From positions 1 to 64,000 of the forward strand of contig NZ_PIGG01000022.1 in NCBI RefSeq assembly GCF_002924445.1: a stretch of 64,000 nucleotides of DNA, in the 5' to 3' direction. A program made the translations under genes and the position numbers. Every line of letters begins with the position of its first letter. Position 1 is the first letter of the stretch. Positions 16,318 to 27,513 of this stretch are shown piece by piece. This DNA is from Minwuia thermotolerans. Lineage in GTDB: Bacteria > Pseudomonadota > Alphaproteobacteria > Minwuiales > Minwuiaceae. The notes beneath the pieces are model-generated. The model did not search any database. It worked only from the letters and a program-made list of their open reading frames with translations, and was not told where the DNA came from.

Positions 16318-17541
16318 TCAACGGGCGATCTTGCGGGCCTTCGGCAGGATCAGCGCCGACAGCGCGACGCCGCCCGCGGCCGCGGCGAGGACGTAGAACA
16401 GGGCGTCGAAGCCGAAGGCCTCGTGCACGCCGCCGACCAGCGACGGCACCGCCGCCGCCACCAGCAGGGCGATGACGAACTTCACCGCGAAGACGCGGCC
16501 GCGCCAGGCGGCCCTGGTGTGGCGGGTGACGATGGTGTCGTGGATCGGCACCTCGCCCAGGATCAGCAGCAGCGCGGCGAAGCCGACGAAGATCGCCGGC
16601 AGGTCGAACAGCACCGCGACGCCGGCCAGCGCCGGCACCTGCAGCAGCGCGATCAGGAACAGGATGCGCCGTGCCGGGAAGCGGTCGACCAGATGGCCGA
16701 CGACGATCTGCGCGAAACTGGCGACGCCGACGATCAGGGCGACGATGACGCCGATATTGGCGAGGTCGGTGGTCAGGCTGGCCAGCCGCTCGGCGTAGAG
16801 CTTGGGCAGGGCGATGGCGACCGAATGGAAGACGATGCCGCCGAACAGGATCGTCAGCGTCAGCGCGAAGGCGACTCGGATCAGGACGGCCTTCGTCAGA
16901 TCGCTGTCGTGAGGGTCGGCGACCTGCGGCTTCGCCGTCTTCGGCCGGCGGGCGCTGTCGCGGCAGAAGACGATATAGGCCATGCCGGTCACTACGGAGA
17001 CGATGCCGGGGACGATGAACGCCGTCCGCCAGTCTGCCGTCTGCACCAGGTAGCCGGCGACCAGCGGCGCCGCGGCCACGCCCATGTTGCCCCATACGCC
17101 GTTGATGCCGAGCGCCTTGCCGACCTTTTCGCGCCCGTCGACCACCATGGCGATGCCGACGGGATGGTAGATCGAGGCGAACAGGCCGATGGCCCCGAGG
17201 CCGAGAGCGATCTGCCAGGTCGAGGTGGCGAGCCCGGTCAGGATCGACGACGCGCCGATGCCGATGAAGAAGACCGTGATCATGCCCTGGCGCGACCAGC
17301 GGTCGGCCAGCCAGCCGGCGGGGAGCGAGCCCAGGCCGAACAGCACGAAGGCGGGCGTCGCCAGCTTCAGCAGCTCGCCATAGCTCATGCCGTCCATGCC
17401 GACGAGGGCCACCACGACAGTGGCGAAGATCAGCATGAACATGTGGTCGTAGAGATGGCCCAGGTTCAGGAAGAAGAACCCGATCCTGTCCCGCGCCTTC
17501 TCGGACGCGCCCGATGCCGGTGCTGCCGCGATCTCGCTCAT
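16318..17541 (-). CDS. MFS transporter (12-helix, sugar/fosmidomycin-resistance-like)
   Basis: A 407-residue major facilitator with about twelve hydrophobic segments. The start at 17541 (MSEIAAAPASG) is preferred; the frame runs 22 codons further up with no better signal. FGLGSLPAGWLADRWSRQG is a motif-A-like loop after helix 2. Its position 25 bp upstream of the PPOX-like gene suggests one transcription unit. Substrate unknown. Confidence 0.85.
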   Translation of the reverse strand: MSEIAAAPASGASEKARDRIGFFFLNLGHLYDHMFMLIFATVVVALVGMDGMSYGELLKLATPAFVLFGLGSLPAGWLADRWSRQGMITVFFIGIGASSILTGLATSTWQIALGLGAIGLFASIYHPVGIAMVVDGREKVGKALGINGVWGNMGVAAAPLVAGYLVQTADWRTAFIVPGIVSVVTGMAYIVFCRDSARRPKTAKPQVADPHDSDLTKAVLIRVAFALTLTILFGGIVFHSVAIALPKLYAERLASLTTDLANIGVIVALIVGVASFAQIVVGHLVDRFPARRILFLIALLQVPALAGVAVLFDLPAIFVGFAALLLILGEVPIHDTIVTRHTRAAWRGRVFAVKFVIALLVAAAVPSLVGGVHEAFGFDALFYVLAAAAGGVALSALILPKARKIAR

Positions 17542-17701
17542 GGTCTGACCATATATCGCGTTTGCCGCCGCCCGACCACTTGCGCGTGTGTCCGGCATGG
17601 GTGGCATGCCGGTACCGCCACCGCTTCGTTATTGCCAGGCTCTTCGGCAGAAGGCGCGCCGGCCGGCCGAGCCATCCCACGCGCGCCAAGTGGAGCCGCT
17701 G

Positions 17702-19489
17702 TTACTTCTTCTCCGGCTCCGGCAGGACCGTGCGGATGTGGAGTTCGCGGAGCTGCTTCGGCGAGACCTCTGCAGGCGCCCCCATCATCAGGTCCTCGGC
17801 CTGCTGGTTCATGGGGAAGGCCACGATCTCGCGCAGGTTCGGCTCGTCCAGGATCAGCATGACGATGCGGTCGACGCCCGGCGCGATGCCGCCATGGGGC
17901 GGGGCGCCGTAGCGCAGCGCGTTGAGCATCCCCGAGAAATCCTTCTCCACCTGCTCGGCCCGGTAGCCGGCGATCTCGAAGGCCTTCAGCATGATGTCGG
18001 GGCGGTGGTTCCGGATCGCGCCCGAAGAGAGTTCCACGCCATTGCAGACCACGTCGTACTGGAACGCCTTGATCTCGAGCGGGTCCATGGTCTCCAGCGC
18101 CTCCATGCCGCCCTGGGGCATGGAGAAGGGGTTGTGGGAGAACTCCACCTTCTTCTCGTCCTCGTCCCATTCGAACATGGGAAAGTCGACGATCCAGCAG
18201 AACCTGAACTGCTCGCGTTCCAGCAGTTCGAGCTGGTCGCCGAGCCGGGTCCGCGCCTTGCCGGCCAGATTCGCCGCGCCATCGGCCCTGTCGGCGGCGA
18301 AGAAGACCGCGTCACCGGCGGAGAGACCGCATTCGGTCCTGATCCGCTCGACGCGTTCCTCGTCCAGGTTCTTGGCGATGGGGCCGCGCGGGCCGTCCTC
18401 GCCATAGATGATGTAACCCAGGCCGCCGGCGCCTTCGGAGCGGGCCCAGTCGTTCATCTGGTCGAAGAAGGAGCGGGGTTTCGCCGCCGCGCCCGGCGCG
18501 GGAATGGCGCGCACCACAGAGCCGTTCTCCACCGCCTTGGCGAACAGGCCGAAGCCCGAGCCGCGGAAGGCCTCCGTCACGTCGCGGATATCCATGGCGT
18601 CGGGCAGGCGCAGGTCGGGCTTGTCGGAACCGTATTTCAGCATCGCCTCGGCATAGGGGATGCGGGGGAAGGGCTTGGTGGTCACCGGCCATTCGGAGAA
18701 GGCCTCGAAGGTGCCGGTCAGCACCGGCTCGATGGCCTGGAAGACGTCCTCCTGTTCGACGAAGCTCATTTCCACGTCGAGCTGGTAGAACTCGCCGGGG
18801 GACCGGTCGGCGCGGGCGTCCTCGTCGCGGAAGCAGGGCGCGATCTGGAAATAGCGGTCGAAGCCCGAGATCATCAGCAGCTGCTTGAACTGCTGCGGCG
18901 CCTGGGGCAGGGCGTAGAACTTGCCCGGATGCAGCCGGCTCGGCACCAGGAAGTCGCGCGCGCCCTCGGGGCTGGAGGCCGTGAGGATCGGCGTCTGGAA
19001 CTCGAAGAAGCCGCCTTCGGTCATGCGCCGGCGGATGTCGGCGATGATCTTCGCGCGCATGGTGACGTTGCGGTGCATGCGGTCGCGGCGCAGGTCCAGG
19101 AAGCGGTAGCGGAGGCGAATGTCCTCCGGATATTCCTGGTCGCCGAAGACCGGCATGGGCAAATCGCCGGTCGCGCTCTGGACCTCGACGTCCTGGATGC
19201 GGACCTCGATGTCGCCGGTCGGCAGGTCGGGATTCCGGGTGTCGTCCGAGCGCAGCACGACCTTCCCGGTAATCGTGATGACGCTCTCCGAGCGCGCGTT
19301 GTCGACGGTCTCGAAGCCCGGCTCGCCGCTCTCGATCACGCACTGGGTGCGGCCATAATGGTCGCGCAGGTCCACGAACAGCAGGTTGCCGTGATCGCGC
19401 TTGCGGTGGATCCAGCCCGACAGGCGGACCGTTTCGGTCTCGTTGGCGCGGCGGAGCTCGCCGCATGTGTGGCTGCGATAGGCGTGCAT
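17702..19489 (-). CDS. aspS: Aspartate--tRNA ligase, bacterial type
   Basis: A 595-residue class II aminoacyl-tRNA synthetase charging tRNA-Asp. An N-terminal OB anticodon-binding domain ([15 protein letters not shown]) is followed by the class II core with motif 2 ([10 protein letters not shown]), the bacterial GAD insertion near the middle and motif 3 ([11 protein letters not shown]). The OB segment has His in HRKRDHG, as in the non-discriminating enzymes that also charge tRNA-Asn in organisms using GatCAB; that specificity is inference. [10 protein letters not shown] matches the family start, so 19489 is chosen; an ATG at 19501 would add four residues. Confidence 0.96.
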   Translation of the reverse strand: MHAYRSHTCGELRRANETETVRLSGWIHRKRDHGNLLFVDLRDHYGRTQCVIESGEPGFETVDNARSESVITITGKVVLRSDDTRNPDLPTGDIEVRIQDVEVQSATGDLPMPVFGDQEYPEDIRLRYRFLDLRRDRMHRNVTMRAKIIADIRRRMTEGGFFEFQTPILTASSPEGARDFLVPSRLHPGKFYALPQAPQQFKQLLMISGFDRYFQIAPCFRDEDARADRSPGEFYQLDVEMSFVEQEDVFQAIEPVLTGTFEAFSEWPVTTKPFPRIPYAEAMLKYGSDKPDLRLPDAMDIRDVTEAFRGSGFGLFAKAVENGSVVRAIPAPGAAAKPRSFFDQMNDWARSEGAGGLGYIIYGEDGPRGPIAKNLDEERVERIRTECGLSAGDAVFFAADRADGAANLAGKARTRLGDQLELLEREQFRFCWIVDFPMFEWDEDEKKVEFSHNPFSMPQGGMEALETMDPLEIKAFQYDVVCNGVELSSGAIRNHRPDIMLKAFEIAGYRAEQVEKDFSGMLNALRYGAPPHGGIAPGVDRIVMLILDEPNLREIVAFPMNQQAEDLMMGAPAEVSPKQLRELHIRTVLPEPEKK

Positions 19490-19608
19490 GTTCTCGACCA
19501 TGATCGGGAGTGGGCTGGCAATGTGGACGGGAACGAACAGCCGCCGGAGGGGCTTGTCAAGATCAACACTACATTGCGGGGCGCCGAATATGGTAGAGGC
19601 TGGGCCAA

Positions 19609-20778
19609 ATGAAGATCATCACCGATACCGAGGCGCTCGGCGCCTATGTCGAGGACCTGGAGGGACAGCCCTTCGTCGCCATCGACACCGAATTCATCCG
19701 CGAAAGCACCTACTGGCCGAATCTCTGCCTGGTGCAACTGGCCGGTCCGGCGGACGAAGGCGTCATCGTCGACCCGCTGGCCAAGGGCATCGACCTGAAG
19801 CCGCTCTACGACCTGCTCTACGACCAGCGGATCGTGAAGGTGTTCCACGCCGCGCGTCAGGACATCGAGATATTCGTCCACGAGGGCGGGGAGACGCCGA
19901 CGCCGCTGTTTGACACCCAGGTGGCGGCGATGGTCATGGGCTTCGGGGACTCGATTGCCTACGACGCGCTGGTCCAGCGCATGACGGGCGAGCGGATCGA
20001 CAAGACAAGCCGCTTCACCGACTGGGCGCGCCGCCCGCTGAGTGACCGGCAGCTTGAATACGCGCTCTCCGACGTGACCCATCTGCGCGTCGTCTACCGC
20101 AAGATGCAGGAGGAGCTGGCACGCTCCGGACGGGCCAGCTGGGTCGCCGACGAGATGGCCACGCTGGCGGCGAAGGAGACCTATATCGTCCAGCCGGAGG
20201 ATGCCTGGCGGCGTCTCAAGGCGCGCTCCAACAAGCCGCGCTTCCTGGCCATGCTGAAGGCCCTGGCCGCCTGGCGGGAGCGGGAGGCGCAGCGCCGCAA
20301 CCTGCCGCGCAACAGGGTCGTGCGCGACGAATCGATCATGGAGATCGCGGCCGATCCGCCGAAGGACGCCGAGAAACTCGCCCACGTGCGTGGCCTGAAC
20401 GCGAAGGTCGCGCACGGTCCCTTCGGCGAGGCCATCCTGTCGACGATCCAGGAAGTCCTGAAGCAGCCGAAGGAGCAATGGCCGCAGTTGCCCAGGACGG
20501 AGCCGCCGGATCCGGCACTGGCGCCGGTGATCGAGATGTTGAAGGTCCTGCTGAAGCGGCGCTGCGCTACGCACAACGTGGCCCAGAAGCTGGTCTGTCC
20601 CTCGGCCGAACTGGAGCGCATCGCCGCCGATGACGACGCCGACGTGCAGGCGCTGAAGGGCTGGCGGCGCGGCGTCTTCGGCGACGCGGCGCTGGACCTG
20701 AAACACGGCCGGATCGGCCTGGCCGTCCATAACGGCGAGGTCATCGAGATCACGCCGGCCCCGGACGGCTGGGGATGA
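19609..20778 (+). CDS. rnd: Ribonuclease D
   Basis: A 389-residue 3'-5' exoribonuclease for tRNA 3' maturation. The DEDDy site is complete: Asp26 and Glu28 (AIDTEF), Asp84 (AARQDIEIF), then Tyr150 and Asp154 (YALSDVTHL). HRDC-type helical domains fill the second half. The gene is divergent from aspS. Its stop overlaps the start of the TSUP permease gene by 4 bp (ATGA). Confidence 0.96.
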   Translation: MKIITDTEALGAYVEDLEGQPFVAIDTEFIRESTYWPNLCLVQLAGPADEGVIVDPLAKGIDLKPLYDLLYDQRIVKVFHAARQDIEIFVHEGGETPTPLFDTQVAAMVMGFGDSIAYDALVQRMTGERIDKTSRFTDWARRPLSDRQLEYALSDVTHLRVVYRKMQEELARSGRASWVADEMATLAAKETYIVQPEDAWRRLKARSNKPRFLAMLKALAAWREREAQRRNLPRNRVVRDESIMEIAADPPKDAEKLAHVRGLNAKVAHGPFGEAILSTIQEVLKQPKEQWPQLPRTEPPDPALAPVIEMLKVLLKRRCATHNVAQKLVCPSAELERIAADDDADVQALKGWRRGVFGDAALDLKHGRIGLAVHNGEVIEITPAPDGWG

Positions 20779-21533
20779 ACGAACTGGCGGCGCTGGCCGC
20801 CGGGTTTCTCACCGCCGACACACTGATGCTGGCGCTGGCCGCGATGGCGGCGGGCTTCGTCCGGGGCTTCTCCGGTTTCGGAGCGGCGATGATCTTCGTG
20901 CCGCTGGCCAGCGTGATCGTCGACCCGCCCACGGCCGTGATCGCGCTCTGGATCATGGACAATCTGGTCACCCTGCCGCTGGTGGTGCAGGGGTTCAGGC
21001 ACTGCGCCTGGGCCGAGATCCGGCCGCTGTTTCTGGGCGCGGTGTTCGGCGCGCCGGCGGGGGTCTGGCTGCTCGCCAATGCGCCGGAGGATCCGCTGCG
21101 CTGGACCATCGCCATTCTGGTTCTGGTCGCCGTGGCCGGCCTCGCCAGCGGCTACAGGCGCCGCAAGCCGCTCCACCGGGCAGGCGTCGTGGCCGTCGGC
21201 GCAGCCGCAGGCATCGGCGGCGGCCTCGCCGGCCTGACGGGGCCGCCGGTGATCGTATTCTGGGTCGGCAGCGAAACCGCGCCCGCCCAGGTGCGCATGA
21301 ACACCTTCGCCTTTTTCGGCCTGACCGGGGTGCTGGCCGGGATCGCTCACCTTGTGGCCGGCCTGTTCACGCCGGAGCGGATCATGCTCGCCGCGCTCAT
21401 CGCGCCGGCCTACGCGGTGGCGATCTATTCGGGCAGCGCCCTGTTCGGTTTCGCCTCCGAGCGGCTGTTCCGCGCCTTCGCGCTGACGCTCTGCACGGTC
21501 GCGGCGATATTCGTTCTGCCGCTCTGGCGCTGA
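20775..21533 (+). CDS. TSUP (TauE/SafE) family anion permease
   Basis: A 252-residue membrane protein with about eight hydrophobic helices in two related halves, each with a conserved glycine motif: FVRGFSGFGAAM in the first and GIGGGLAGLTGPPV in the second. The family moves sulfite, sulfonates or sulfoacetate-type anions. It is translationally coupled to rnd, which gives no functional clue. A second, more distant TSUP protein lies at 28843-29766. Confidence 0.9.
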   Translation: MNELAALAAGFLTADTLMLALAAMAAGFVRGFSGFGAAMIFVPLASVIVDPPTAVIALWIMDNLVTLPLVVQGFRHCAWAEIRPLFLGAVFGAPAGVWLLANAPEDPLRWTIAILVLVAVAGLASGYRRRKPLHRAGVVAVGAAAGIGGGLAGLTGPPVIVFWVGSETAPAQVRMNTFAFFGLTGVLAGIAHLVAGLFTPERIMLAALIAPAYAVAIYSGSALFGFASERLFRAFALTLCTVAAIFVLPLWR

Positions 21534-21540
21534 AGCGGCA

Positions 21541-23034
21541 TCAGAGCGCGACGATCTCGTCGTCGGCGTCGAACAGCCCGGCAAGGCGCTTCAGCCGCGA
21601 CTGCACCGACTCGCCGATGACCCCGATCTGCGGAGCGGGTCCCGCCAGGGTGATCCTGCGGTCCTTCAACTCCAGAGAGAAGGCCGGAAGCAGGCCGGGG
21701 GCGCCGCCGGTCAACGTCTGAGCCAGCCGCATCGCGCCGCCGATCCGTTCCGCCCGCATCACCTGATCGTCGGAGAGCAGTGTGCGGGCTTCGTCCACCA
21801 CGTCCCGGCCGGCCTTGTGGGAATATCGCCGCAGCATCGTCACCGCCAGAAAGGCGCGGTCGGCGTGGCTGACGGCCAGCAGCGGCGCGCGCAGCACGCG
21901 GCGGTAGGACTGGGTGGCGCGATAGTCGGGATGCGTTCGCCATCCGACATCGCAGAGCAGACAGGCCGCCATCCTCAGCCGTGCTTCCTGGGCGCTCTCG
22001 CCGGCGAACAGATTGCCGGTCCAGTCGAATATTTCCTTGCCGACCGTGGGACTGAACCGCGCTTCGTGGCGCGCCAGAGCCTCCACGCCCGCCAGCAGCG
22101 GATCGTTGTCGCGGGCTGCTTCGCTGAGGCATTCGAGATAGGCGCCTTCGCGGACCCCATGGGCGCTGAAGACCAGCCGCGGCGGCGCCAGGCGGTGCAC
22201 GATCGCCTCCAGCACGAGCGAGGCGGCGGGCAGCACCTGCAGGCGGCGGTTGGAGATACCTTCTGCGCCGGCCAGGGATTCGGGGCTCTGGCGCGCAATC
22301 AGACGGGCGATGGCGATGGCCCTGTCCGGGGTCATCTCGTAGCCGTGGATGATGTTCAGCCCGTAATTGCGCATGCCGATATCGAGCTTGGCGACGGCGC
22401 GCCAGGTGCCGCCGACCAGATAGAGATCCTGGCCGGTACAGCCCGCCAGCCAGTCGAGGCGGTCGAGATGGGCGTCCACCGTGCGCCGGATGGCCGCCGG
22501 CTGGAAACTGTCGGCGGGAAACTGCAGAGGGCCGACGGGGAGGGTCGCGCCTTCCAGAACCTTCCGGTCTCTGATCGGGGCGAGTTCGAGGCTGCTGCCG
22601 CCGAGGTCGCCGACGACGCCCTGGGCGTCGGGCAGTCCGAACAGAACGCCGAGACCGGCGAGATTGGCTTCCTCGGGGCCGGTCAGCACGCGCAGGTCGA
22701 TCCCGGTCTCGCGGCGTGCCCGCTCCACGAACTCAGTCCCGTCGCGGGCATCGCGCACGGCTGCCGTGGCGAAGGCGAAGACGCGCGAGGCGCCGGCGGC
22801 GCGGCTCATCCAGTCGAAGCGGCGCAGCGTCTTCAGCGCGTAATCCACGCCTTCCGGGTTCAGCCGGCCGGTCTTGCCCAGCCCCTTGCCCAGAGAGCAG
22901 AAGGCGCGTTCGTTGAGCATGGCGAGCGGCGCGCGTTCGCTATCGCCGAATATCACGAGCCGGACGGAGTTCGAGCCGACGTCGACGACGGCGATCCTGT
23001 CCGACTTTGATCTGGCGGTTATCGAGTCCGGCAT
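21541..23034 (-). CDS. ppx: Ppx/GppA family exopolyphosphatase
   Basis: A 497-residue ASKHA-fold phosphatase that releases phosphate from polyphosphate or hydrolyses pppGpp. The phosphate-1 motif DVGSNSVRLV is near residues 18-27 and a second phosphate loop GDLGGSSLEL is visible. A C-terminal HD-like helical domain follows. It is 9 bp downstream of ppk in the same direction, making a polyphosphate synthesis and breakdown operon. Confidence 0.93.
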   Translation of the reverse strand: MPDSITARSKSDRIAVVDVGSNSVRLVIFGDSERAPLAMLNERAFCSLGKGLGKTGRLNPEGVDYALKTLRRFDWMSRAAGASRVFAFATAAVRDARDGTEFVERARRETGIDLRVLTGPEEANLAGLGVLFGLPDAQGVVGDLGGSSLELAPIRDRKVLEGATLPVGPLQFPADSFQPAAIRRTVDAHLDRLDWLAGCTGQDLYLVGGTWRAVAKLDIGMRNYGLNIIHGYEMTPDRAIAIARLIARQSPESLAGAEGISNRRLQVLPAASLVLEAIVHRLAPPRLVFSAHGVREGAYLECLSEAARDNDPLLAGVEALARHEARFSPTVGKEIFDWTGNLFAGESAQEARLRMAACLLCDVGWRTHPDYRATQSYRRVLRAPLLAVSHADRAFLAVTMLRRYSHKAGRDVVDEARTLLSDDQVMRAERIGGAMRLAQTLTGGAPGLLPAFSLELKDRRITLAGPAPQIGVIGESVQSRLKRLAGLFDADDEIVAL

Positions 23035-23043
23035 GCGACTCCG

Positions 23044-25230
23044 TCAGTCGTCGTGGTCGTCCAGTTTGAGTTCCAGCGGCGCGCGGTCGCCGTCCATGGC
23101 CTTGCCCCGGCCCGACAGGCTGGGGTTGGTCATGAAGTATTCATGCGCGCTGAATCCCTCGCCGTCCACCGGAATGCGACGATATTCTCCATCCGGCAGC
23201 ATCATCCAGCTCTGCAGGTCGTCCTTCAGATTGGCGACCATGATCTGTTCCAGCACCTGGGCGTGCACGGTCTCGTTCTTGATCGGCACGAAGCTCTCCA
23301 CCCGGCGGTAGAGGTTGCGCGGCATCCAGTCGGCGGAGGTGATGTAGACCTTGGCCTGGCGGCTGGGCAGGGCGGCGCCGTTGCCGAACGCGACGATGCG
23401 CGAATGCTCGAGGAAACGGCCGATCAGGCTGCGCACGCGGATGTTTTCGGACAGGCCGGGAACGCCGGGACGGAGGCAGCAGATGCCGCGGATGACCAGT
23501 TCGACCTCCACCCCCGCCTGGCTGGCGCGGTAGAGTGCGTCAATGATGTCGGGGTCGACCAGGCTGTTCAGCTTGGCCCAGATGCAGCCCGGCCTGCCGG
23601 CCTTGGCGTGCTCGATCTCGCCCTCGATCTCGGCCAGCACCTTCGGCGCCAGGGTATGCGGCGAATAGGCGATCTCCTTCAGTCCCTCGGGCCGGGCATA
23701 GCCGGTGAGGAAGTTGAAGATGGCGCTCGCTTCCTTGCCAAGCTGCGGGTCGGCGGTGAAGTAGGAGAGGTCGGTGTAGATCTTCGCCGTGATCGGGTGG
23801 TAGTTGCCGGTGCCGAAATGGGAGTAGGTCCTGAGACCGTCCTTCTCCCGGCGCACTACCAGCGAGATCTTGGCGTGGGTCTTCAACTCCACGAAGCCGT
23901 AGACGACCTGAACGCCGGCGCGCTCCAGATCGCGGGCCCACTTGATGTTTCTGGCTTCGTCGAAGCGCGCCTTGAGCTCGACCATCGCGGTCACCGAGAT
24001 GCCGGCCTCGGCGGCGGCGATCAGCGCCTGGACGATCGGCGAATTGTCAGAGGTCCGGTAGAGCGTCTGCTTGATCGCGAGCACGTTGGGATCCTCGGCC
24101 GCCTGGCGGAGGAACTGCACCACCACATCGAAGCTCTCGAAAGGATGGTGTACGACGATGTCCTTGGAGCGGATGGCGGCGAAGCAGTCGCCGCCGAACT
24201 GGCGGATGCGCTCGGGGAAGCGCGCGTGATAGGGCTTGAACAGCAGATCGTGGCGTTCGTCGACGATCACCCGTCTGATGTCGGCTAGCGCCAGCATGCC
24301 CTCGACCACGACGATGTCCTGCGGTCGGGTGTCGGTCTCCTCGACCACCAGGCGCTTGAGATGATCGTTCAGTCCGCCGGTGATCTGCAGACGCACGATG
24401 TGGCCGCGGCGGCGGCGGCGGAGCGCGGATTCATAGGTGCGGACCAGATCCTCCGATTCCTCCTCCAGCTCGATGTCCGAATCACGGATGGCGCGAATCT
24501 GGCCGCGGCTGACGATCTCGTAGCCGGGGAACAGCCGCGACATGTACATGGCGATGAGCTGGCTGACCGCGACGAAGCGGATGGAATCGCTGGGCAGCCG
24601 GACGAAGCGCGCGACATGCTGGGGGATTGGCACGATCGCATCCAGCAGGCGCCCGTCGTCGGTGCGCTTCAACTGGGCGATCATCGCCAGGCCCAGGTTC
24701 GGGATGAAGGGGAAGGGGTGCGCGGGGTCGATGGCCAGCGGTGTGAGGACCGGCAGGATCTGGTCGAGGAAATGGCCGTCCAGCCATTCGCGTTCCGTCG
24801 CCGACAGCTCGTCCGCCTCGACGATGGCGATGCCGTTCTCGCGCAGTTCCTTCTGCAGCGCGCTCCAGTAGCTCTGCTGCTGGCGCATCAGCCGGCCGGC
24901 AAGGTCGTCGATCTTCTCCAGCTGCTGTGACGGCGTCAGCCCGTCCGGCGTCACCGTCTTCACGTCGGCCTGCACCATGTCCCAGAGGCCCGCGACACGG
25001 ACCATGAAGAACTCGTCCAGATTGGAAGCGGAGATCGACAGGAAGCGCACCCGTTCCAGCAGCGGGTGGCGCGGGTTCTGGGATTCCTCCATCACCCGGG
25101 CGTTGAACTGCAGCCAGGACAGTTCTCGATTGATGAACCGGTCGGGCGACGTCATGTCGATCGTCTCGATCGCCGGACTGGGCGGCTCGGGCGGCCGCTT
25201 CGTCGCTGTCGTCATCGCGGTATCGTTCAT
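23044..25230 (-). CDS. ppk1: Polyphosphate kinase 1
   Basis: A 728-residue PPK1 that makes inorganic polyphosphate from ATP. The four-domain layout is visible: an N-terminal helical domain from [12 protein letters not shown], a head domain, and two PLD-like domains. The autophosphorylated histidine corresponds to His452 in [11 protein letters not shown]. Start 25230 (MNDTAM) is preferred; the frame extends 17 codons further without a better signal. It precedes ppx and is divergent from the SixA-like gene. Confidence 0.96.
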   Translation of the reverse strand: MNDTAMTTATKRPPEPPSPAIETIDMTSPDRFINRELSWLQFNARVMEESQNPRHPLLERVRFLSISASNLDEFFMVRVAGLWDMVQADVKTVTPDGLTPSQQLEKIDDLAGRLMRQQQSYWSALQKELRENGIAIVEADELSATEREWLDGHFLDQILPVLTPLAIDPAHPFPFIPNLGLAMIAQLKRTDDGRLLDAIVPIPQHVARFVRLPSDSIRFVAVSQLIAMYMSRLFPGYEIVSRGQIRAIRDSDIELEEESEDLVRTYESALRRRRRGHIVRLQITGGLNDHLKRLVVEETDTRPQDIVVVEGMLALADIRRVIVDERHDLLFKPYHARFPERIRQFGGDCFAAIRSKDIVVHHPFESFDVVVQFLRQAAEDPNVLAIKQTLYRTSDNSPIVQALIAAAEAGISVTAMVELKARFDEARNIKWARDLERAGVQVVYGFVELKTHAKISLVVRREKDGLRTYSHFGTGNYHPITAKIYTDLSYFTADPQLGKEASAIFNFLTGYARPEGLKEIAYSPHTLAPKVLAEIEGEIEHAKAGRPGCIWAKLNSLVDPDIIDALYRASQAGVEVELVIRGICCLRPGVPGLSENIRVRSLIGRFLEHSRIVAFGNGAALPSRQAKVYITSADWMPRNLYRRVESFVPIKNETVHAQVLEQIMVANLKDDLQSWMMLPDGEYRRIPVDGEGFSAHEYFMTNPSLSGRGKAMDGDRAPLELKLDDHDD

Positions 25231-25307
25231 GTCCGGGTCCCGTTTCCTCGCTGAGTGCTTATAGCAGTTCTCTTGAATCATTTTGACCGTCGCATGACAG
25301 TGTCTCC

Positions 25308-25820
25308 ATGAAGACGCTGATGCTGCTGCGCCACGCCAAGTCCGCCTGGAGCAACCCCGCGCTCGGCGATCACGACCGGCCCCTCAACGAACGCGGCCGC
25401 AAGGCGGCGGACCGTATGGGCCGCTACATGGCGGAAGAGGGCCTGACGCCGGATCTGGTCTGTTCCTCGACCTCGGCGCGGACCCGGGAAACCTGGCGGC
25501 GCCTGTCGGCAGCAGCAGGCTATGATCACGAGCCCCGTTTCGAGCGATCGCTCTACCTCGGCGAACCCCGCGACTATCTGCAGATACTCCACGCGCTGCC
25601 CGACCGCGTCGGCCGCGTGCTGATGCTGGGCCACAGTCCGGGGATCGAAACCCTCGCCCGTGCCCTGACCGGAGACGGCGATCAGGCGGACATGGTGGCG
25701 CTGGCCGGGTCATACCCGACCGGCGCCCTGACCGAGATTGTCTTCGATGACGGCTGGAGCGGCGTGCAGCCCGGCAGCGGACGTCTGAGGCGTTTCGTCA
25801 GGCCGCGGCTGCTGGACTGA
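25308..25820 (+). CDS. SixA-like phosphohistidine phosphatase
   Basis: A 170-residue histidine phosphatase with the catalytic RHA motif at 8-10 (LLRHAKSAW, His9 being the phosphoacceptor) and the second histidine His109 in MLGHSPG. SixA removes phosphate from phosphohistidine on phosphorelay or PTS proteins. It is close to ppk and ppx but divergently transcribed, and no phosphorelay gene is adjacent. It is convergent with dapD, leaving no spacer. Confidence 0.88.
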   Translation: MKTLMLLRHAKSAWSNPALGDHDRPLNERGRKAADRMGRYMAEEGLTPDLVCSSTSARTRETWRRLSAAAGYDHEPRFERSLYLGEPRDYLQILHALPDRVGRVLMLGHSPGIETLARALTGDGDQADMVALAGSYPTGALTEIVFDDGWSGVQPGSGRLRRFVRPRLLD

Positions 25821-26663
25821 TCAGGTCCGGAGCAGTTCGTTGATCGAGGTCTTGGCCCGTGTGCGCTCGTCGACGCGTTTGACGATCACGGCGCAATAGA
25901 GCGACGGCGTCGGACGGCCGTCGATCACGGGGCCGGGCATGGCGCCGGGCACCACCACGGAATAGGACGGCACGCGGCCGACATGGATCTCGCCGGTTTC
26001 CCGGTTCACGATCTTGGTGGAAGCGCCGATATAGACGCCCATGGAGAGCACCGAGCCCTGTTCGACGATGACGCCTTCGGCGACTTCGGAACGGGCGCCG
26101 ATGAAGCAGTTGTCCTCGATGATCACCGGATTCGCCTGCAGCGGCTCCAGCACGCCGCCGATGCCGGCGCCGCCCGAGATGTGACATTCCTTGCCGATCT
26201 GGGCGCACGAACCGACCGTGGCCCAGGTATCGACCATGGTGCCTTCGTCCACATAGGCGCCCAGGTTGACGAAGCTCGGCATCAGCACCACGCCCGGCGC
26301 GATATAGGCGGAACGGCGCACGATGCAGTTCGGCACGGCGCGGAAGCCGGCCTTGCGGAATTGGGTGTCGCCCCAGCCGGCGAACTTGCTCGGCACCTTG
26401 TCGAACCAGGTGGAATCGCCGCCCGGACCGCCGGTAATCGGCGTCATGTCGTTGAGACGGAAGCTGAGCAGCACCGCCTTCTTCAGCCACTGGTTCACGA
26501 CCCATTCGCCCGAGCGTTTCTCGGCGACGCGCGTCTCGCCCGAATCCAGGGCGTCGAGGGCCTGGTTGACAGCCTCGCGCAGTTCGCCGGTCGTGGCCGG
26601 GCCGATCCTGTCGCGGCTCTCCCAAGCCTGTTCGATCTTCTCTTCCAGCGCGTGCAGGCTCAT
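25821..26663 (-). CDS. dapD: 2,3,4,5-Tetrahydropyridine-2,6-dicarboxylate N-succinyltransferase
   Basis: A 280-residue acyltransferase of the succinylase branch of lysine/diaminopimelate synthesis. An N-terminal helical domain leads into a left-handed beta-helix of hexapeptide repeats (such as [20 protein letters not shown]), followed by a C-terminal strand region with KTSINELLR. The start at 26663 ([15 protein letters not shown]) is the family start; the frame is open 26 codons further up. Confidence 0.96.
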   Translation of the reverse strand: MSLHALEEKIEQAWESRDRIGPATTGELREAVNQALDALDSGETRVAEKRSGEWVVNQWLKKAVLLSFRLNDMTPITGGPGGDSTWFDKVPSKFAGWGDTQFRKAGFRAVPNCIVRRSAYIAPGVVLMPSFVNLGAYVDEGTMVDTWATVGSCAQIGKECHISGGAGIGGVLEPLQANPVIIEDNCFIGARSEVAEGVIVEQGSVLSMGVYIGASTKIVNRETGEIHVGRVPSYSVVVPGAMPGPVIDGRPTPSLYCAVIVKRVDERTRAKTSINELLRT

Positions 26664-26744
26664 GGTCGGCGGCCCTTCCCCTCGGATGACGTCTCGGTCG
26701 AAGCGCGCGGACGATAGCCGCTCGCCGCCGCCTGTCAACACGGC

Positions 26745-27308
26745 TCAGCCCGCGCGGGGCAGCTTGCTGTCGGGGTTGTGGAACGCCGGGTAGCGCTCCT
26801 TGACCGCCGGGCTGTACTCGGCCCAGGCATGGCAGGTGTTCAGGATCGGCGGTTTGACGCCCGGCCGGCCGTCGCCGCCCATGCTGTCCTTGATCGGCCA
26901 GATGGTCTGCATTGCGGCCGTCGCCATCTGCGGCAGCAGTTCGACGATATGGGTGCAGCCCAGGGTGCCGCCGATGCGTTCGCGCGCCTTGCGGTTGAAG
27001 CCGGGGCCGATCTTCAGGCCTGCCAGCGCGTCGAAGTTCGCATTGACGTCCTTGCAGATGCCGTATGGCGTGATCTCGGACCAGCTTTCTGCCTCGTGGA
27101 TCAGGAAGTCGGTGTCCACGGTCAGGCGCACCCACATCTTGTGCACCATGCCGTCGGGCCGCCGCTCCTCCATCCGGCCATAGGCCTCGGGCTTGTGGTC
27201 GGAGATCACGCCCTCGATGTCCCAGAGGCCGTCCTCGCGCTCGTAGCCGCGGATCTCGATGCCTCTCGTGTGCCGATGCTTGCGCCTGACAGGCTGGCTC
27301 AACGCCAT
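26745..27308 (-). CDS. DUF2889 domain protein
   Basis: A 187-residue protein of the uncharacterised DUF2889 family, known mainly from proteobacteria. Recognisable parts are RHTRGIEIRGYEREDGLWDIEG, TDFLIHEAESWSE and the Cys/His pair in LGCTHIVELLP. A good AGGAG site lies 8 bp before the ATG at 27308; the frame extends upstream without one. No signal peptide or membrane segment is evident. It lies upstream of dapD in the same direction. Function unknown. Confidence 0.85.
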   Translation of the reverse strand: MALSQPVRRKHRHTRGIEIRGYEREDGLWDIEGVISDHKPEAYGRMEERRPDGMVHKMWVRLTVDTDFLIHEAESWSEITPYGICKDVNANFDALAGLKIGPGFNRKARERIGGTLGCTHIVELLPQMATAAMQTIWPIKDSMGGDGRPGVKPPILNTCHAWAEYSPAVKERYPAFHNPDSKLPRAG

Positions 27309-27498
27309 GCGGGATACTCCTGATCTGACGGGGAAACCTTCGTGAGCGGCGGAAAATAGGTAGGGCGCCTGCGCCGGTCCAGCCCGTGCGGCGCATGCCG
27401 ACCATGCGGCAGACGTGCGAGGCCGGCGACATGGCATTCCGCCCGGGCGCCCCGGCGCGGACGTGCTATATCCGCCGCCGGTTCGCCATCGCCATCCG

Positions 27499-27513
27499 AA
27501 GGAGGAAACGCTG
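27499..27513 (+). promoter_or_regulatory. Strong ribosome-binding site before a CTG start codon
   Basis: AAGGAGG (27499-27505) is followed by AAACG and then CTG (27511-27513), which opens the LysE-type reading frame at LEPALEGFALGFG. No ATG, GTG or TTG in this frame lies at a usable distance; the nearest in-frame ATG is at 27415 with no ribosome-binding site and a non-membrane N-terminus. This decides the start. Confidence 0.7.

Noticed and set aside
16423..17862. A 479-codon plus-strand frame across the MFS gene
   Set aside because: It lies opposite a clear twelve-helix transporter and yields a Gln/Arg/Asp-rich product with no domain.
17588..19612. A 674-codon plus-strand frame opposite aspS
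   Set aside because: Antisense to a clear aspartyl-tRNA synthetase; its Gly/Ala/Arg-rich product has no family features. This is usual in high-GC DNA.
23053..24288. A 411-codon plus-strand frame opposite ppk
   Set aside because: Shadow of polyphosphate kinase on the other strand; no recognisable domain and no translation signal.
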